Positions 57,701-63,039 of a stretch of DNA of 64,000 bases are shown in pieces. The stretch is from Litsea cubeba (Eukaryota; Streptophyta; Magnoliopsida; Laurales; Lauraceae). The DNA is taken from contig CM022951.1 in NCBI GenBank assembly GCA_012931725.1, forward strand, positions 14,988,611 through 15,052,610. The letters are read 5' to 3'. The notes beneath the pieces were generated by a model. It did not search any database and had not been told where the DNA came from. It saw only the letters and a list, made by a program, of their open reading frames with translations. Numbering within the stretch: position 1 is the stretch's first letter; each line of letters starts with the position of its first letter. Made by a program: the position numbers and the translations under genes.

Positions 57701-59545
57701 GACGAAACAATTATTGAGACCATTCATTATGAAGTATCTATTGGTTCTTTTCAAAGACATCAATTGAGTATACAGACTGGATCTGTCTTCAGGTGATGAA
57801 TACGATTGATAAGAAAAAGGTTGAGGGCTACACAGGAATGGATCCATACCACATGGTTAATTTAAATGTCTAGTTTCACGGATTAAAATACAAGATCATT
57901 CACTTAAGAGTATAGGAGGATTAAGTAGTTATCAGAAGCTCCAGTACAGCAATACTAGCAATCCACACATAATAGAGTCCACACATAATAGAGTGCTACT
58001 AGAGTCCATTTAAGTGTCTCTGATGCAGTTTCCAATTGTGAATTGGACGGTACTTTGTAGGCAGTTACACTGATTTCAGAAATTCAGTCCAAAACAACAA
58101 ATTTGAACATATATGTAGAACAGAGGAGCAATGGTAAAACGATCAATCCAGTTTCAAATATCACACAAAAACTCAGGCAAATTAGTTCATAAAAGGTATC
58201 AGACCATCAAAGAATCTCAAGGATTCGGTTCGCCAACATGTGCTATGGCAAAAAATGGGTTCAAAAACCTCAAACCCTAACTACAAATCGCTCTAACACA
58301 GATTTTTTAATAAGTCTCAACACCATTAACTAAAAAGCGGCAAGATAACAAGGGATTCTACACTAGGTAGGAATCAATGAACAGCCTACTCATGCTTAGC
58401 ACTTGCCTTTGTGATGAAGAGAGAGACCTCAGGCCACATGTGTAGGGCCCAAGTAGAATTAGGGATCTTTCTACTTTATTTAATTGTTATTAGTTACTTG
58501 TTTTATTTAATTAGGATAAGATTCTAGTTTGATTAGTTTCCTAGTTTAATTAGGTTTCTTAGGCTCTTAGTCATGTTTTCATATTCATATGGCATTGTAG
58601 AGAATAGATTTTGAGAGTCGATTAATTGAATTGGGTTTTCCCATTGCGGTGCGTCCTCCTTATTGTCTCCGCGTAGACTTCTTATTGTATCTTTGGACAC
58701 GTGCTTCGGGGGTTGATGAAGCTTCTCAACTGTTTGGATTTGGCTAAAGGGAGGTCTAATTTTCCCCAAATCTCTCCTCTAGGGCTGCCTATTCTTCCCT
58801 AATGAAATGACTACAAATGAGAGAACTCTCTGTAATACCCCGATATGGTTCAGATTTTTTATTGGATTAGATTTCGGTTGCTATATTCTTTGATGATTAT
58901 TTACAATTATGCTATACTGTTAATGTTTGTAATTATATTAGGGTAGGCCCTACTTATGAGCACTTATTGTATAAATATAAATAGTACGGGACCCAACCCC
59001 CTTAACTTGTTAACCAAGTTGAGGTTGGCACTCCCTAAGATAAGGATTGTGCAAATGTGTAGTAGATCCCTAGTAGAACTCTTATGTTATACACTCCTGG
59101 ATACTTTAGCATGTTTGGATGTATGGTGAATTTTAGTAAAGCGAGGTGAAGCATCAAATCAAGAGAGAATAAAATAAAAGGGGTTATGATGGGTTTTTTT
59201 TTTTTTTAGTTGTTTGGTATGGAATCCTTTTTACTTTTTTTTTCTAGAAAAGTGGAGCTTTTTGTCTTTTAGTGGAGAAAGGAGGTTGCTTTTTTTACTG
59301 TTTTTGAAAAAGATGGAGGGAATTGTTTTTATACTTCAACCCCCTCGGTCTTTTCTTTCTTATATAAATAACAACTAAAAAACATGTATTCTTCAATACC
59401 CATAGATGACTTTCTATCAATTAATCTAAAAACTAGAGGATTTTCATCAATTTACAAGCATAGGTTATATTTACCTTGATTTGGAATGGAACTTGCTGCA
59501 TCAGTAAAGCGAAAAGCAAATGAAAGGCCTTCTTCTGAGCTATCC
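22518..59545 (-). CDS. SEC8: SEC8 exocyst subunit, 3' half of the gene (15 exons; 5' part beyond the window)
   Basis: Exocyst complex component SEC8 (EXOC4) helps tether secretory vesicles to the plasma membrane. In plants it acts in polarised growth, cytokinesis and cell-wall delivery. Fifteen minus-strand exons, A (59545-59475) to O (22605-22518), align in order with the C-terminal half of Arabidopsis SEC8 as I recall it (At3g10380, about 1,050 residues). They total about 1,540 coding bases. All introns are GT-AG; sizes run from 78 bp to 15.0 kb. Exon sequence is strongly conserved, yet exons B, C and D are each short by one base modulo three, which would shift the frame and cause early termination. 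Exons E to O keep frame. Whether this is a broken copy or an assembly problem cannot be settled here. N-terminal exons should lie beyond 64000. Confidence 0.9.
22684..22733 (-). CDS. SEC8: SEC8 exon N
   Basis: Encodes ALLASITEHERPFSPA and two bases of the next codon, between acceptor CCTGCAG and donor GTAAGT. Introns of 78 and 79 bp lie on either side. Confidence 0.9.
22813..22908 (-). CDS. SEC8: SEC8 exon M
   Basis: Encodes 32 residues, starting ALAAIPSISNEAVQKRLDCV and ending YELLNLPFE. Acceptor ATTGCAG, donor GTAATT. Confidence 0.92.
22941..23378. mobile_element. Tourist/PIF-like MITE in a SEC8 intron
   Basis: The terminal repeats GGGCCTGTTTGTTTGCA and the inverse of TGCAAACAAACATGACC are flanked by the trinucleotide TAA (22938-22940 and 23379-23381), a typical PIF/Harbinger target site. 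Inside is a tandem duplication of about 130 bp, with copies at about 23058-23186 and 23188-23318. Each copy contains ACCTTGACTTTCCTAGGTAT and TTTCCATCTTCCATTGATTC. Confidence 0.7.
24494..24530. repeat. Poly-C tract, about 37 bases
   Basis: An uninterrupted run of C follows AAAAGTG and precedes TCCTATATG, in the intron between SEC8 exons L and M. Such a run can form i-motif/G-quadruplex structures and is hard to sequence, so its exact length is uncertain. Confidence 0.8.
25377..25451 (-). CDS. SEC8: SEC8 exon L
   Basis: Encodes 25 residues including INLFGVQQICRNSIALEQ, one of the most conserved SEC8 segments. Acceptor TTAGCAG, donor GTGGGT. Confidence 0.93.
25596..25697 (-). CDS. SEC8: SEC8 exon K
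   Basis: Encodes 34 residues, ITRRDEEMAPF ... NYIFGGICGIAANASIK, closely matching known SEC8. Acceptor GGCCACAG, donor GTTTGC. Confidence 0.93.
25985..26680 (+). mobile_element. 3' fragment of an RTE-type LINE reverse transcriptase
   Basis: With frameshifts, the plus strand encodes pieces of the end of a plant RTE-like reverse transcriptase ORF: YLGSIISKDGEIEED, RIRARWLKWR, a VKRQHMHKM-like piece, and the usual KVDGPPR-RGR end region. It finishes with the characteristic tail sequence (a variant of 'accccaacgtagttggga'). A stretch of about 33 bp containing GTAAGGATGGAGAGATTGAG is duplicated at about 26066 and 26106. It is non-functional and antisense to SEC8 within the J-K intron. Confidence 0.7.
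26753..26903. mobile_element. Foldback MITE 1 in a TA array
   Basis: Arms of about 60 bp: GGGAGGTGCTCTTG...TCACCTTACTATGAGAGATA on the left and its inverse on the right. The loop contains CATCCATATCCAATGTCAAC. Both sides are (TA)n, implying TA target preference. Confidence 0.7.
26934..27032. mobile_element. Short R1-type MITE
   Basis: The ends CTCTCCTAAGCGGAAGCTTA and the inverse of TTTCAGCTTAGGAGAG, with an inner inverted word AATAGTGCTGG/CCAGCACTATT, lie between two TA tracts. It shares its terminal words with repeat family R1. Confidence 0.55.
27050..27307. mobile_element. Foldback MITE 2, dimeric
   Basis: Two head-to-tail units of the family of MITE 1 meet near 27167-27205. Each has arms with TCTCTCACCTTA-TATG-GAGATA and CTCATAGTAAGGTGAGAG, and a loop with CCTCACAT-(C/T)ATAT. 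The whole is flanked by TA tracts. Confidence 0.65.
27335..27660. mobile_element. MITE with about 100-bp terminal inverted repeats
   Basis: The left end GGGTCATGGTCTGCTAAG and the inverted right end GGGTCATGTTCTGGTAAG lead into further matching sequence (CCTTTTTACCACCACGTG, ATAAATCCAA-CCCCT-AC-CTCAC). The element sits between a TA tract and TGTATGTATG. Confidence 0.7.
28378..28455 (-). CDS. SEC8: SEC8 exon J
   Basis: Encodes 26 residues, EMANQEYVE then DQDAEEPDDFIISLTAQ. Acceptor TTTTTCACAG, donor GTCAGA. Confidence 0.93.
28538..28736 (-). CDS. SEC8: SEC8 exon I
   Basis: The exon follows acceptor AACATAG and completes the codon left by exon H. It has a variable histidine-rich stretch (HTHQHRQHTRT), then NLASLADEYRRLAIDCLKVL and VEMQLETIFHMQ. 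Its length of 199 fits the phase. The intron to exon H is 15.0 kb. Confidence 0.92.
29890..30175 (+). mobile_element. Possible retroposed 3' end with poly-A
   Basis: A GT-rich segment ends in 'aatcttgccttacc' followed by about 15 A. Plant L1-type retroposons often end this way. No coding remnant is visible and no target duplication was confirmed. Confidence 0.3.
30764..31054 (+). repeat. 5' LTR of the copia element
   Basis: Starts TGTAAAGTAATAG and ends TATTCTACA. The TATATATATG word near 30945 and the CTCTCTCTC tract may mark its promoter and start region. Confidence 0.95.
31055..31067 (+). other. Primer binding site (initiator Met tRNA)
   Basis: TGGTATCAGAGCC abuts the 5' LTR. This is the usual copia primer site complementary to the 3' end of plant initiator methionine tRNA. 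Confidence 0.9.
31722..35940 (+). pseudogene. Copia gag-pol polyprotein, four lesions
   Basis: Gag begins at 31722 with LDGSNYPYWSHLMQNFLK. A shift near 31814 (apparently one base lost from an AAGG(G)T context) moves to the frame of GQKLWKYV and on through the CCHC knuckle CNYCKKGHWKRDCP. A second one-base loss near 32567 leads into protease (WIFDSGASYHM), integrase (HSRLGH, C-X2-C near CFGCQFGK, HSDVWGP, RSDSGGEY), reverse transcriptase (ALYGLKQAPRAWF, LLYVDDMIITG) and RNase H (SDSDWAGD, STEAEYRA, YTDSESA). Two in-frame TGA codons interrupt it: at 33160-33162, where Trp precedes HSRLGH in relatives, and at 34774-34776, where relatives usually have a basic residue before LKRALYGL. The frame runs 45 bases into the 3' LTR before its stop. 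Confidence 0.9.
35881..35895 (+). other. Polypurine tract
   Basis: AAGCTTGAGAGGGGG directly precedes the 3' LTR, the expected place for plus-strand priming. Confidence 0.85.
35896..36186 (+). repeat. 3' LTR of the copia element
   Basis: 291 bp, with no difference found by eye from the 5' LTR. Followed by the target duplication GTTTA. Confidence 0.95.
37090..37410 (-). repeat. Copia-type LTR (3' end of the chimeric unit)
   Basis: On the minus strand it starts TGTAGAAACACAAACAAAG, just after the purine tract CAGTTTGAGGGAGAG, and ends TTGATCTTTACA. It shares CTTTGGGATACGACAAATTC and neighbouring sequence with the block at 38245-38433. Confidence 0.75.
37411..38034 (-). pseudogene. Copia RT end and RNase H fragment
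   Basis: The frame begins in the conserved RT segment HLVGSLLYLTMTRPDIS and runs through ADADWAGCPDTPRS to YGDNTSAI, FHERTKHIKIDRHFI and LADVFTKGLP. An internal segment is missing between LGPSL and CSEVIWLRRLL. This is where relatives have SWKSKKQ...STEAEYRA, so about 20-25 residues, including catalytic RNase H residues, are deleted in frame. Confidence 0.85.
38040..38151 (-). repeat. TRIM-like LTR start
   Basis: On the minus strand from 38151: TGTTGGTAATGTGAAGCCCC, then ACATCGCCTAAGTAATGCC and CTAAGAGCTTAAGC. Nearly the same sequence occurs at 38434-38530 in the opposite orientation. Confidence 0.6.
38276..38367. repeat. (GA)n microsatellite, about 45 units
   Basis: Uninterrupted GA repeats inside the 38245-38565 LTR block. 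The partner LTR at 37090-37410 has only a short interrupted version (near 37133-37150), so the expansion is confined to one side. Confidence 0.9.
38434..38565. repeat. 132-bp hairpin of TRIM-LTR sequence
   Basis: The arms TGTTGGTAAAGTAAAGCCCC... and ...GGGGCTTTACTTTACCAACA are near-perfect inverses over about 37 bp. The left arm continues like the TRIM LTR at 38151, so this is an inverted partial duplication of that LTR. Confidence 0.75.
40073..40331. repeat. Tandem duplication, 130-bp unit, two copies
   Basis: AAAGTAAACTTTACAATTCA through GATATGATTTGGTACGCCCA occurs twice in a row (from 40073 and from 40203) with only a few differences. It lies in the 15-kb SEC8 intron. Confidence 0.85.
40600..41790 (-). 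pseudogene. Ty3-gypsy gag remnant
   Basis: The minus strand carries, with stops, a gypsy gag region: WIEAMEADFKYQEIPDERKV, AWWAQAKATRERCAKRKLTS, WEKMK and IEEYTEEFHQ. A CCHC knuckle follows (CYKCIEIGH, then C after a stop) near 40640-40680. Further upstream (41490-41600) RQFKIEMP fits the segment before this in gag. GGTATCAGAGC on the minus strand near 41765 may be the old primer site. The frame is split by a small element at 41152-41482. Confidence 0.7.
41152..41482. mobile_element. MITE inserted in the gypsy gag relic
   Basis: The left end TGATCAAAATAACGGCTGCGG and the inverted right end GGTTCAAAATAGCTATGTAGC are imperfect inverses. The interior is rich in TAGCG words with poly-A. Gag similarity resumes on both sides. 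The target duplication is unclear. Confidence 0.5.
41862..41925 (-). mobile_element. RTE-type LINE 3' tail
   Basis: The minus strand reads ...CCCCAACATAGGTGGGACAA then GGCTTTGATGATGATGATG..., the tail with GAT repeats found in several places in this window. No coding part is attached. Confidence 0.5.
42643..43174. mobile_element. hAT-type MITE with GACACGGACACG sub-termini
   Basis: The terminal repeats CTAAGAAGCACGGACAC and the inverse of GTGTCCGTGCTTCCTAG are flanked by a perfect 8-bp duplication GTCATATT (42635-42642 and 43175-43182), diagnostic of hAT elements. The sub-termini repeat ACACGGACACG/CGTGTCC. The interior holds an (AAT)n tract and a tandem duplication of about 93 bp (from about 42815 and from about 42908). 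Confidence 0.85.
43750..43835 (-). CDS. SEC8: SEC8 exon H
   Basis: Encodes ENLIRDDHKLIL and LASMSDSLEYVADSIER. Acceptor TTTGTGCAG, donor GTAAGC; length 86 leaves phase 2. The donor opens the 15-kb intron. Confidence 0.93.
43985..44172 (+). mobile_element. RTE-type LINE 3' end
   Basis: Contains the VDGPPR-GRG-like coding end (AAGGTTGATGGCCCACCAAG), then CGGAATGGAGAAATAGAATT, ACCCCAACATAGTTGGGACA and GATGATGATGATG. It sits in the G-H intron of SEC8, antisense to it. Confidence 0.65.
44332..44529 (-). CDS. SEC8: SEC8 exon G
   Basis: Encodes 66 residues including EKQSYMLIGRHDIESLMRND, PASACLPNSLG and MSDLLLNLRPIKQ. Acceptor TACCTAG, donor GTACCT. Confidence 0.93.
44793..45070. mobile_element. 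Small MITE with 18-bp perfect terminal inverted repeats
   Basis: TCAAGGGGTTAGGATGAT (44793-44810) and ATCATCCTAACCCCTTGA (45053-45070) are exact inverses. The interior is non-coding. It lies in the F-G intron of SEC8. Confidence 0.65.
46376..46483 (-). CDS. SEC8: SEC8 exon F
   Basis: Encodes 36 residues: VLGWAQAMPKY then YVQTFLERAYERCRTSYME. Acceptor ACCTTAG, donor GTGGGT; in frame. Confidence 0.93.
46635..46747 (-). CDS. SEC8: SEC8 exon E
   Basis: Encodes PAAFRPRAHP and PVLQGLLAIDFLAKE. Acceptor TTCTGCCAG, donor GTAAAC; length 113 fits the phase from exon D. Confidence 0.93.
47478..47605. repeat. Tandem duplication of about 65 bp
   Basis: ACAATTCTTTCAATCAAGTC followed by CTCTCCATAAGT and GAGAAATGACAAAAATA occurs twice in a row, in the D-E intron of SEC8. 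Confidence 0.7.
48000..48620 (+). pseudogene. LINE RNase H-domain remnant and 3' end
   Basis: With stops and shifts, the plus strand reads PPDTVKLNVDRASRR...PGQAGI and, after a gap, VITESDSAN, which are the start and the catalytic Asp region of the plant L1-type C-terminal RNase H. It is truncated and inactive, and lies in the D-E intron of SEC8. Confidence 0.55.
49725..49824 (-). CDS. SEC8: SEC8 exon D (one base short)
   Basis: Encodes NDGLQAFVETF in one frame and KDHFLPAIFVDYRKCVQQAI in another. A single base, apparently a T, is missing in GAGACTTTCTGAAGG, creating an immediate TGA. The acceptor TTTACAG and donor GTAAAA are normal. Length is 100; phase needs 101. Confidence 0.9.
50590..50735 (-). 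repeat. tRNA-derived SINE head
   Basis: The minus strand reads GTAGCCCAGCTGGTTAGGG (A-box-like) and, about 20 bases later, GTGTTCGAGTCC (B-box-like), as in plant tRNA-derived SINEs. The body and 3' end are unclear. Confidence 0.5.
51016..51500 (+). pseudogene. LINE-like RNase H remnant
   Basis: Around 51230-51300 the sequence reads FPGTWKFKVDGASRDN, the usual opening of a plant LINE RNase H domain, followed by broken sequence. The preceding 62-residue frame (51016-51204) is unrecognised. Within the C-D intron of SEC8. Confidence 0.4.
51559..51760 (-). mobile_element. Retroposed LINE 3' end with poly-A
   Basis: A run of about 18 T at 51562-51580 followed by CGAGCAGTAACAGAAACATT is, on the minus strand, a 3' end with a poly-A tail, as in L1-type LINE copies. 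Confidence 0.45.
51930..52280 (+). pseudogene. Copia reverse transcriptase fragment
   Basis: The plus strand reads SPRAWFEKFSQTIIE and then IVMLYVDDITVW, the copia RT motifs, with stops and shifts between. Antisense to SEC8 in the C-D intron. Confidence 0.65.
52390..52720 (-). pseudogene. Copia protease-region fragment
   Basis: The minus strand reads DSGASCHISDDSLLTSYYN, then TADGTTLIATK, VTGTSSGLLYLSSVIHVPQI and SMNLFSIS, typical of the copia protease and linker. The frames are broken. It lies head to head with the RT fragment at 51930-52280. Confidence 0.65.
53521..55599. mobile_element. Solo LTR, 2,079 bp, with 5-bp target duplication
   Basis: Begins TGTTAAGTCCATAAATTTGC and ends ATTTAATTCACATCA. 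It is flanked by ATCTC at 53516-53520 and 55600-55604. The phrase TCTCTGTGAGATCGACCTGT near the end recalls LTRs of long Ty3-gypsy elements of the Tat/Ogre type. No second LTR, primer site or coding region is present. It lies in the C-D intron of SEC8. Confidence 0.75.
56289..56337 (-). CDS. SEC8: SEC8 exon C (one base short)
   Basis: Encodes FTDKVASMLPQ, where relatives continue KYSQLG. One A appears lost in CCCCAAAATATT, giving length 49 where phase needs 50. Acceptor TTCTGCAG, donor GTAAGC. Confidence 0.9.
56424..56550 (-). CDS. SEC8: SEC8 exon B (frame-shifted)
   Basis: Starts GVDLI in the frame set by exon A, but the conserved remainder (GWGRKG, EGYGTAAMLPEQGIYLAASV, YRPVLQ) is in another frame. 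Relatives have IRQGW at the break, where this copy has ATCGAGGCTGG. Length is 127 where phase needs one more base modulo three. The shifted frame reaches TAG within the exon. Confidence 0.9.
56551..58411. other. Part of SEC8 intron A-B, nothing recognised
   Basis: AT-rich sequence with a poly-G run of about 13 bases near 56953-56965. Short frames on both strands show no similarity. Confidence 0.4.
58412..58730 (+). repeat. Degenerate LTR, related to 61127-61499 but inverted
   Basis: Shares ACCTCA-GCCACATGTGTAGG, GGGCCCAAGTAGA, TTGATTAATTGAA, TGGGTTTTCCCATTG, GGTGCGTCCTC and CACG(T/C)GCTTCGG with the minus strand of 61127-61499, with many differences. No internal region is attached. Confidence 0.6.
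59110..59335 (+). mobile_element. Dispersed MITE-like family R2, copy B
   Basis: Related to 19250-19560 by its AT-rich core (TTAGTTGTTTGGTATGGAAT, GAAAAGTGGAGCTTTTTGTC, GTGGAGAAAGGAGGTTGC). It lies in the A-B intron of SEC8. Confidence 0.45.
59475..59545 (-). CDS. SEC8: SEC8 exon A (first exon in the window)
   Basis: Encodes DSSEE then GLSFAFRFTDAASSIPNQ. Acceptor GAGTTACAG, donor GTAAAT; one base on each side belongs to split codons. Upstream exons (about 540 residues in Arabidopsis) were not found before 64000. Confidence 0.9.
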
Positions 59546-59819
59546 CTGTAACTCAAAAGCTTCCTGAGTGAGATCTTTAAAACTATTTAAGCAAAGATGA
59601 ATTAAAAGAGGTGCATATTGCACATATGATCATTGAAATAACAGACAAATGCTATCAATACAAACACTTATGTGCTAGATAAGCATACACATGGTTGGGA
59701 TATCTAGGCATAATTCTATGGTAACCAAACAAAATTTGGGCTCTATTCTGGTATTAGCTCATATATTTAAATTGCATTTGGATGCGATTCAAATATAGGA
59801 GCTAATATTCGAAAAGAGA

Positions 59820-59885
59820 CATAATTCATAGAGCAACCGACCCCAAAATAATTGGAACAAGGCTTTAATGATAATGATGATAATT
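59820..59885 (+). mobile_element. RTE-type LINE 3' tail
   Basis: Reads ACCCCAAAATAATTGGAACA then AGGCTTTAATGATAATGATG, a diverged copy of the tail at 44140-44172. Confidence 0.5.
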
Positions 59886-61110
59886 GAATAGAATCTAAAT
59901 ATGTTTCTAGTTATGCCCAAATATGTAAGCTAAAATATTGGTAAATTTCAAATGCAAAAATGACAAATTGAGATAGTATTTGATGGGAAAGATCCATGTA
60001 TTAAACCTCTTGAGATTAGTATCATGTAGCACTATAAAGAGGATGGCTCAAGAGAGAGGCGTCCCATATTGCTATTAGGTTCTCTCTTCCCTCATGACTT
60101 TAGGAAAAGTTTTATTTCTGGTAGAAGATATAACCCACCAAATACTCTACGAATCTTACTCAAAAAATAACCCAGTCCCATAGTAAAGAGATCAGATTAG
60201 AAATTTTAACTGGTAGTGATAGTAGAGCTTAGTTGTTATTGCATGAAAGGGGAAAACCATAGTTTGGTATTACAAAATTGTCACGGTTCTGTAGATTGTT
60301 GAAATAAAAAAGATATGAAGTAAAAGGCAAGCTTGTTGTACATAAGTAACAAATGTCCACTTACAAAAGTGGTATAGGAGTGAATGATAATTATTCAGAA
60401 AACACAGCCAAACATTCAACCAATGAAATTCCTGATGCATTAAGTGCAATGCATATAACCGTAATGGCGGTGCTTTGGGCTTGACTGCATGAAGTGAAAG
60501 GGTGACACTAGAGGACGTGGTAACCCAACATGTTCCAAATGCATTGAGTGAAAGAAAATGTAGCCAAAAACCATCTGATGCAGCCTGCACCACAACAAGT
60601 GGATAACTAGGGCTTCCACAACCGTTAATTTTATCACCAAATCCACAAAACAGCCACATGGGCGATAGAATGAAGGTAACAAGCAAAAAACACATGGAAA
60701 CAAACTTGAAAATGATGAGACAGCAGTCATGCGATGGAAACTCCACCAAAACCACCACTAATGCGATCTCAAAAGTTTGGAATCCAAGCTCAAAGATCTA
60801 TTCACTTTCAAACATCCAAGACGACTGAATTTTCTACAAAATGTCACAACAGCCAACAACAGGCTACCAACAGAGATTTTGGTTCGGGTTGAGCGAGGCA
60901 GGGAGCAGATGGGATGGAACTGGAAGGGTTTGGATGTTTTTTTTTTTTTTTTTTTGTCGGACGGGTGTTTTAGGGTTTCAGAAATCGCTGGTGGATTTTG
61001 GGGATTTGTCAGGTTCCGGTATTGGGAAGCGCTGTGGTGCAGGGGTCAGTTGTGGATGTGGGGGATTGATGGATGATAGAGGTAACACGCCGCGATCAAA
61101 GGGATCGTTC
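59886..61110. other. Region upstream of SEC8 exon A, no supported gene
   Basis: Presumably SEC8 intron. Minus-strand frames at 60270-60758 and plus-strand frames at 60777-61278 have no recognisable product. A T run of about 17 is near 60938-60955. The part next to 61111 would be the leader of the retroelement whose LTR follows. Confidence 0.35.
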
Positions 61111-61123
61111 GGCTCTGATACCA
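61111..61123 (-). other. Primer binding site next to the 61127 LTR
   Basis: The minus strand reads TGGTATCAGAGCC three bases from the LTR edge, complementary to plant initiator Met tRNA. Confidence 0.7.
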
Positions 61124-61126
61124 AAC

Positions 61127-61499
61127 TGATGCAGACCCAAGGGTTGGGGCTTGCTGGAAAGTGCCAAAGCACAATCGGCACCGAAGCGTGCGTCCGAAGG
61201 CACTTCAAAAGTCCCTGCAGAGACGATCACGAGGACGCACCTCAATGGGAAAACCCAAGTTCAATTAATCAACTCTGAGAATTTCTTCTCTTACAATGCA
61301 TATAAATAAGAAAAAACTCGGTGGCTAAGAAAAACTAATAACCTAACTTAGGAAATAAAAATAATCCTAATGAAATTGGAAGCCTAAATCTAATTACAAT
61401 TCTTTAAATAAATTAAAAACTAATAACTATAATTAGTGAAATAAAAAATCCTAAATCTACTTGGGCCCTACACATGTGGCTTGAGGTCCATCTGCATCA
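61127..61499 (-). repeat. 5' LTR of a minus-strand LTR retroelement
   Basis: On the minus strand it runs TGATGCAGATGGACC ... TTGGGTCTGCATCA, with matching inverted tips (TGATGCAG/CTGCATCA), and is followed by a primer binding site. No partner LTR in the same orientation was found. A degenerate inverted relative is at 58412-58730. Confidence 0.7.
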
Positions 61500-61569
61500 A
61501 TCATATACTGCATAAGTTCTTGCTTTGGTGTTGTGTTGATATTCTCTACTCTAGATCCTTTTGGTGGTG

Positions 61570-63010
61570 AAATGGGTCAACACAATTCATTGTGAAGAAG
61601 CTTACAAACTCCAATTACAAGTATTGACGTTTATGTATGAAAGTTTTTCTTCAAGGACAAGACTTGTGGGATCCTGTCTCTTGTGTTGATTTGGTGGCGT
61701 CGGATGTTCCAAAAAATGACATTCATCGAAAATGGAAGATCAAGTGTGGGAAAGCATTATTTATCTTGAGAGCATCAATTAGCAACGATTTGATCGATCA
61801 CGTTCAAGGCATTAACTCTCCAAAAGAAGTCTAGGAAACACTCAATAGATTGGTCACCAGAAAGAATACGGCAAGTTTACAATAGCTTGAAAATGAGCAT
61901 GCATTATTAACTCAAGTATGCCAATTTCACAACACTTCTTAAAGGTGAAAAGCAATTGTGTAGAAATTACAGAGCTGGATGCAGATGAGCCGGTGAGCAA
62001 GGCTGGATTGCAATGGTGTCTCATTCGGGGTTTGAGGAAAGAATATACACCATTCATCTTTTCTTTGCAAGGATGGACAAATCAGCCAACCATCATCAAA
62101 TTGGAGAATTTGCTAGCAAACCAAGAACAGCTGGCTAGGCAAATGTCAGGAATGTCTATCTTTGAAGGTAATGATGTTCTACTTTCAAAGAAAAATGAAA
62201 AAGAATGCTTCAAACACTTCATTAGGAGATGTTAAAAATTCTACAACAAGCTCAAGTGGAGAGAAGATTTCTAATGGCTATAATAGACATAAATCTATTA
62301 CATGTCATAGATTCACAAACTTGGTCATATCAAGAATAATTGTCATGTGAAGTTAGTTGATGGGAATGCAAGCACAATTCATAAAAGCGAAGGTGATCGG
62401 CTAAGCGATTGGGAGAAATGACTTTCTTCTAAGGTCATAGAAAAGGAAGTTGATGCTACTACTTCCATTGACTACAAGGAGTGTATCATCGACTCAAGTT
62501 GTTCGCAGCATTTGATCGGAAATGACTCTGTTCCGTAGGCATGACAAAAACTGAGCAATTGTCAAGACAGGCAGCGTGAATGTAAAGATAGATTCTTCAT
62601 GGGATGCAGAAATTGTCTTGAAACATGTTATGGTGAAGCCAAGACAAGTCCTGAATGGAAATTGTCTATGAAAGAAGAGATAATGGCTCTTAAGAGGAAT
62701 GAAACATGGGAGATAGTACCAAAGCCACGCTGTACCAATTACTTCTAAATGGGTTTACAAATTAGATTTTATTTAGAAGGAATATCTTCAACATGTGTGC
62801 CGACTCAAGAAGGCATTATACGGTCTTGAGCAAGCTCCACATGCATGATATGGTAAGATTTCTGAGAATCTTTCATTTGTTGATTCAAAGTTTCAAATTC
62901 AGGTTCTAGCATGTTTGTGAAAGTGGATTCAGGTATGCATGTGGTGGTACTTTTGTATGCGGATGACATGATCATCTTGGAGACAAGGTGGTTGAAATTA
63001 CATGTAGACA
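61570..63010 (+). pseudogene. Degenerate Ty1-copia element (gag to RT)
   Basis: Gag: GSTQFIVKKLTNSNYKY, a stop, then RLCMKVFLQGQDLWD and ISNDLIDHVQGINSPKEV. The protease core near 62484 reads CIIDSSCSQHLIGND, with Ser in place of the usual Gly after DS. RT pieces follow: MKEEIMALKRNETWEIVPKP, LKKALYGLEQAPHA and VVLLYADDMIIL. Many stops and shifts, and the integrase is missing. No LTR of this orientation is seen. Confidence 0.75.
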
Positions 63011-63039
63011 CGATGAATTGTGTCGATCCAGTTTGAAAT

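Noticed and set aside
22518..59545. Calling SEC8 a definite pseudogene
   Set aside because: Most exons are intact and highly conserved, and the three short exons can be explained by homopolymer errors; the sequence alone cannot decide.
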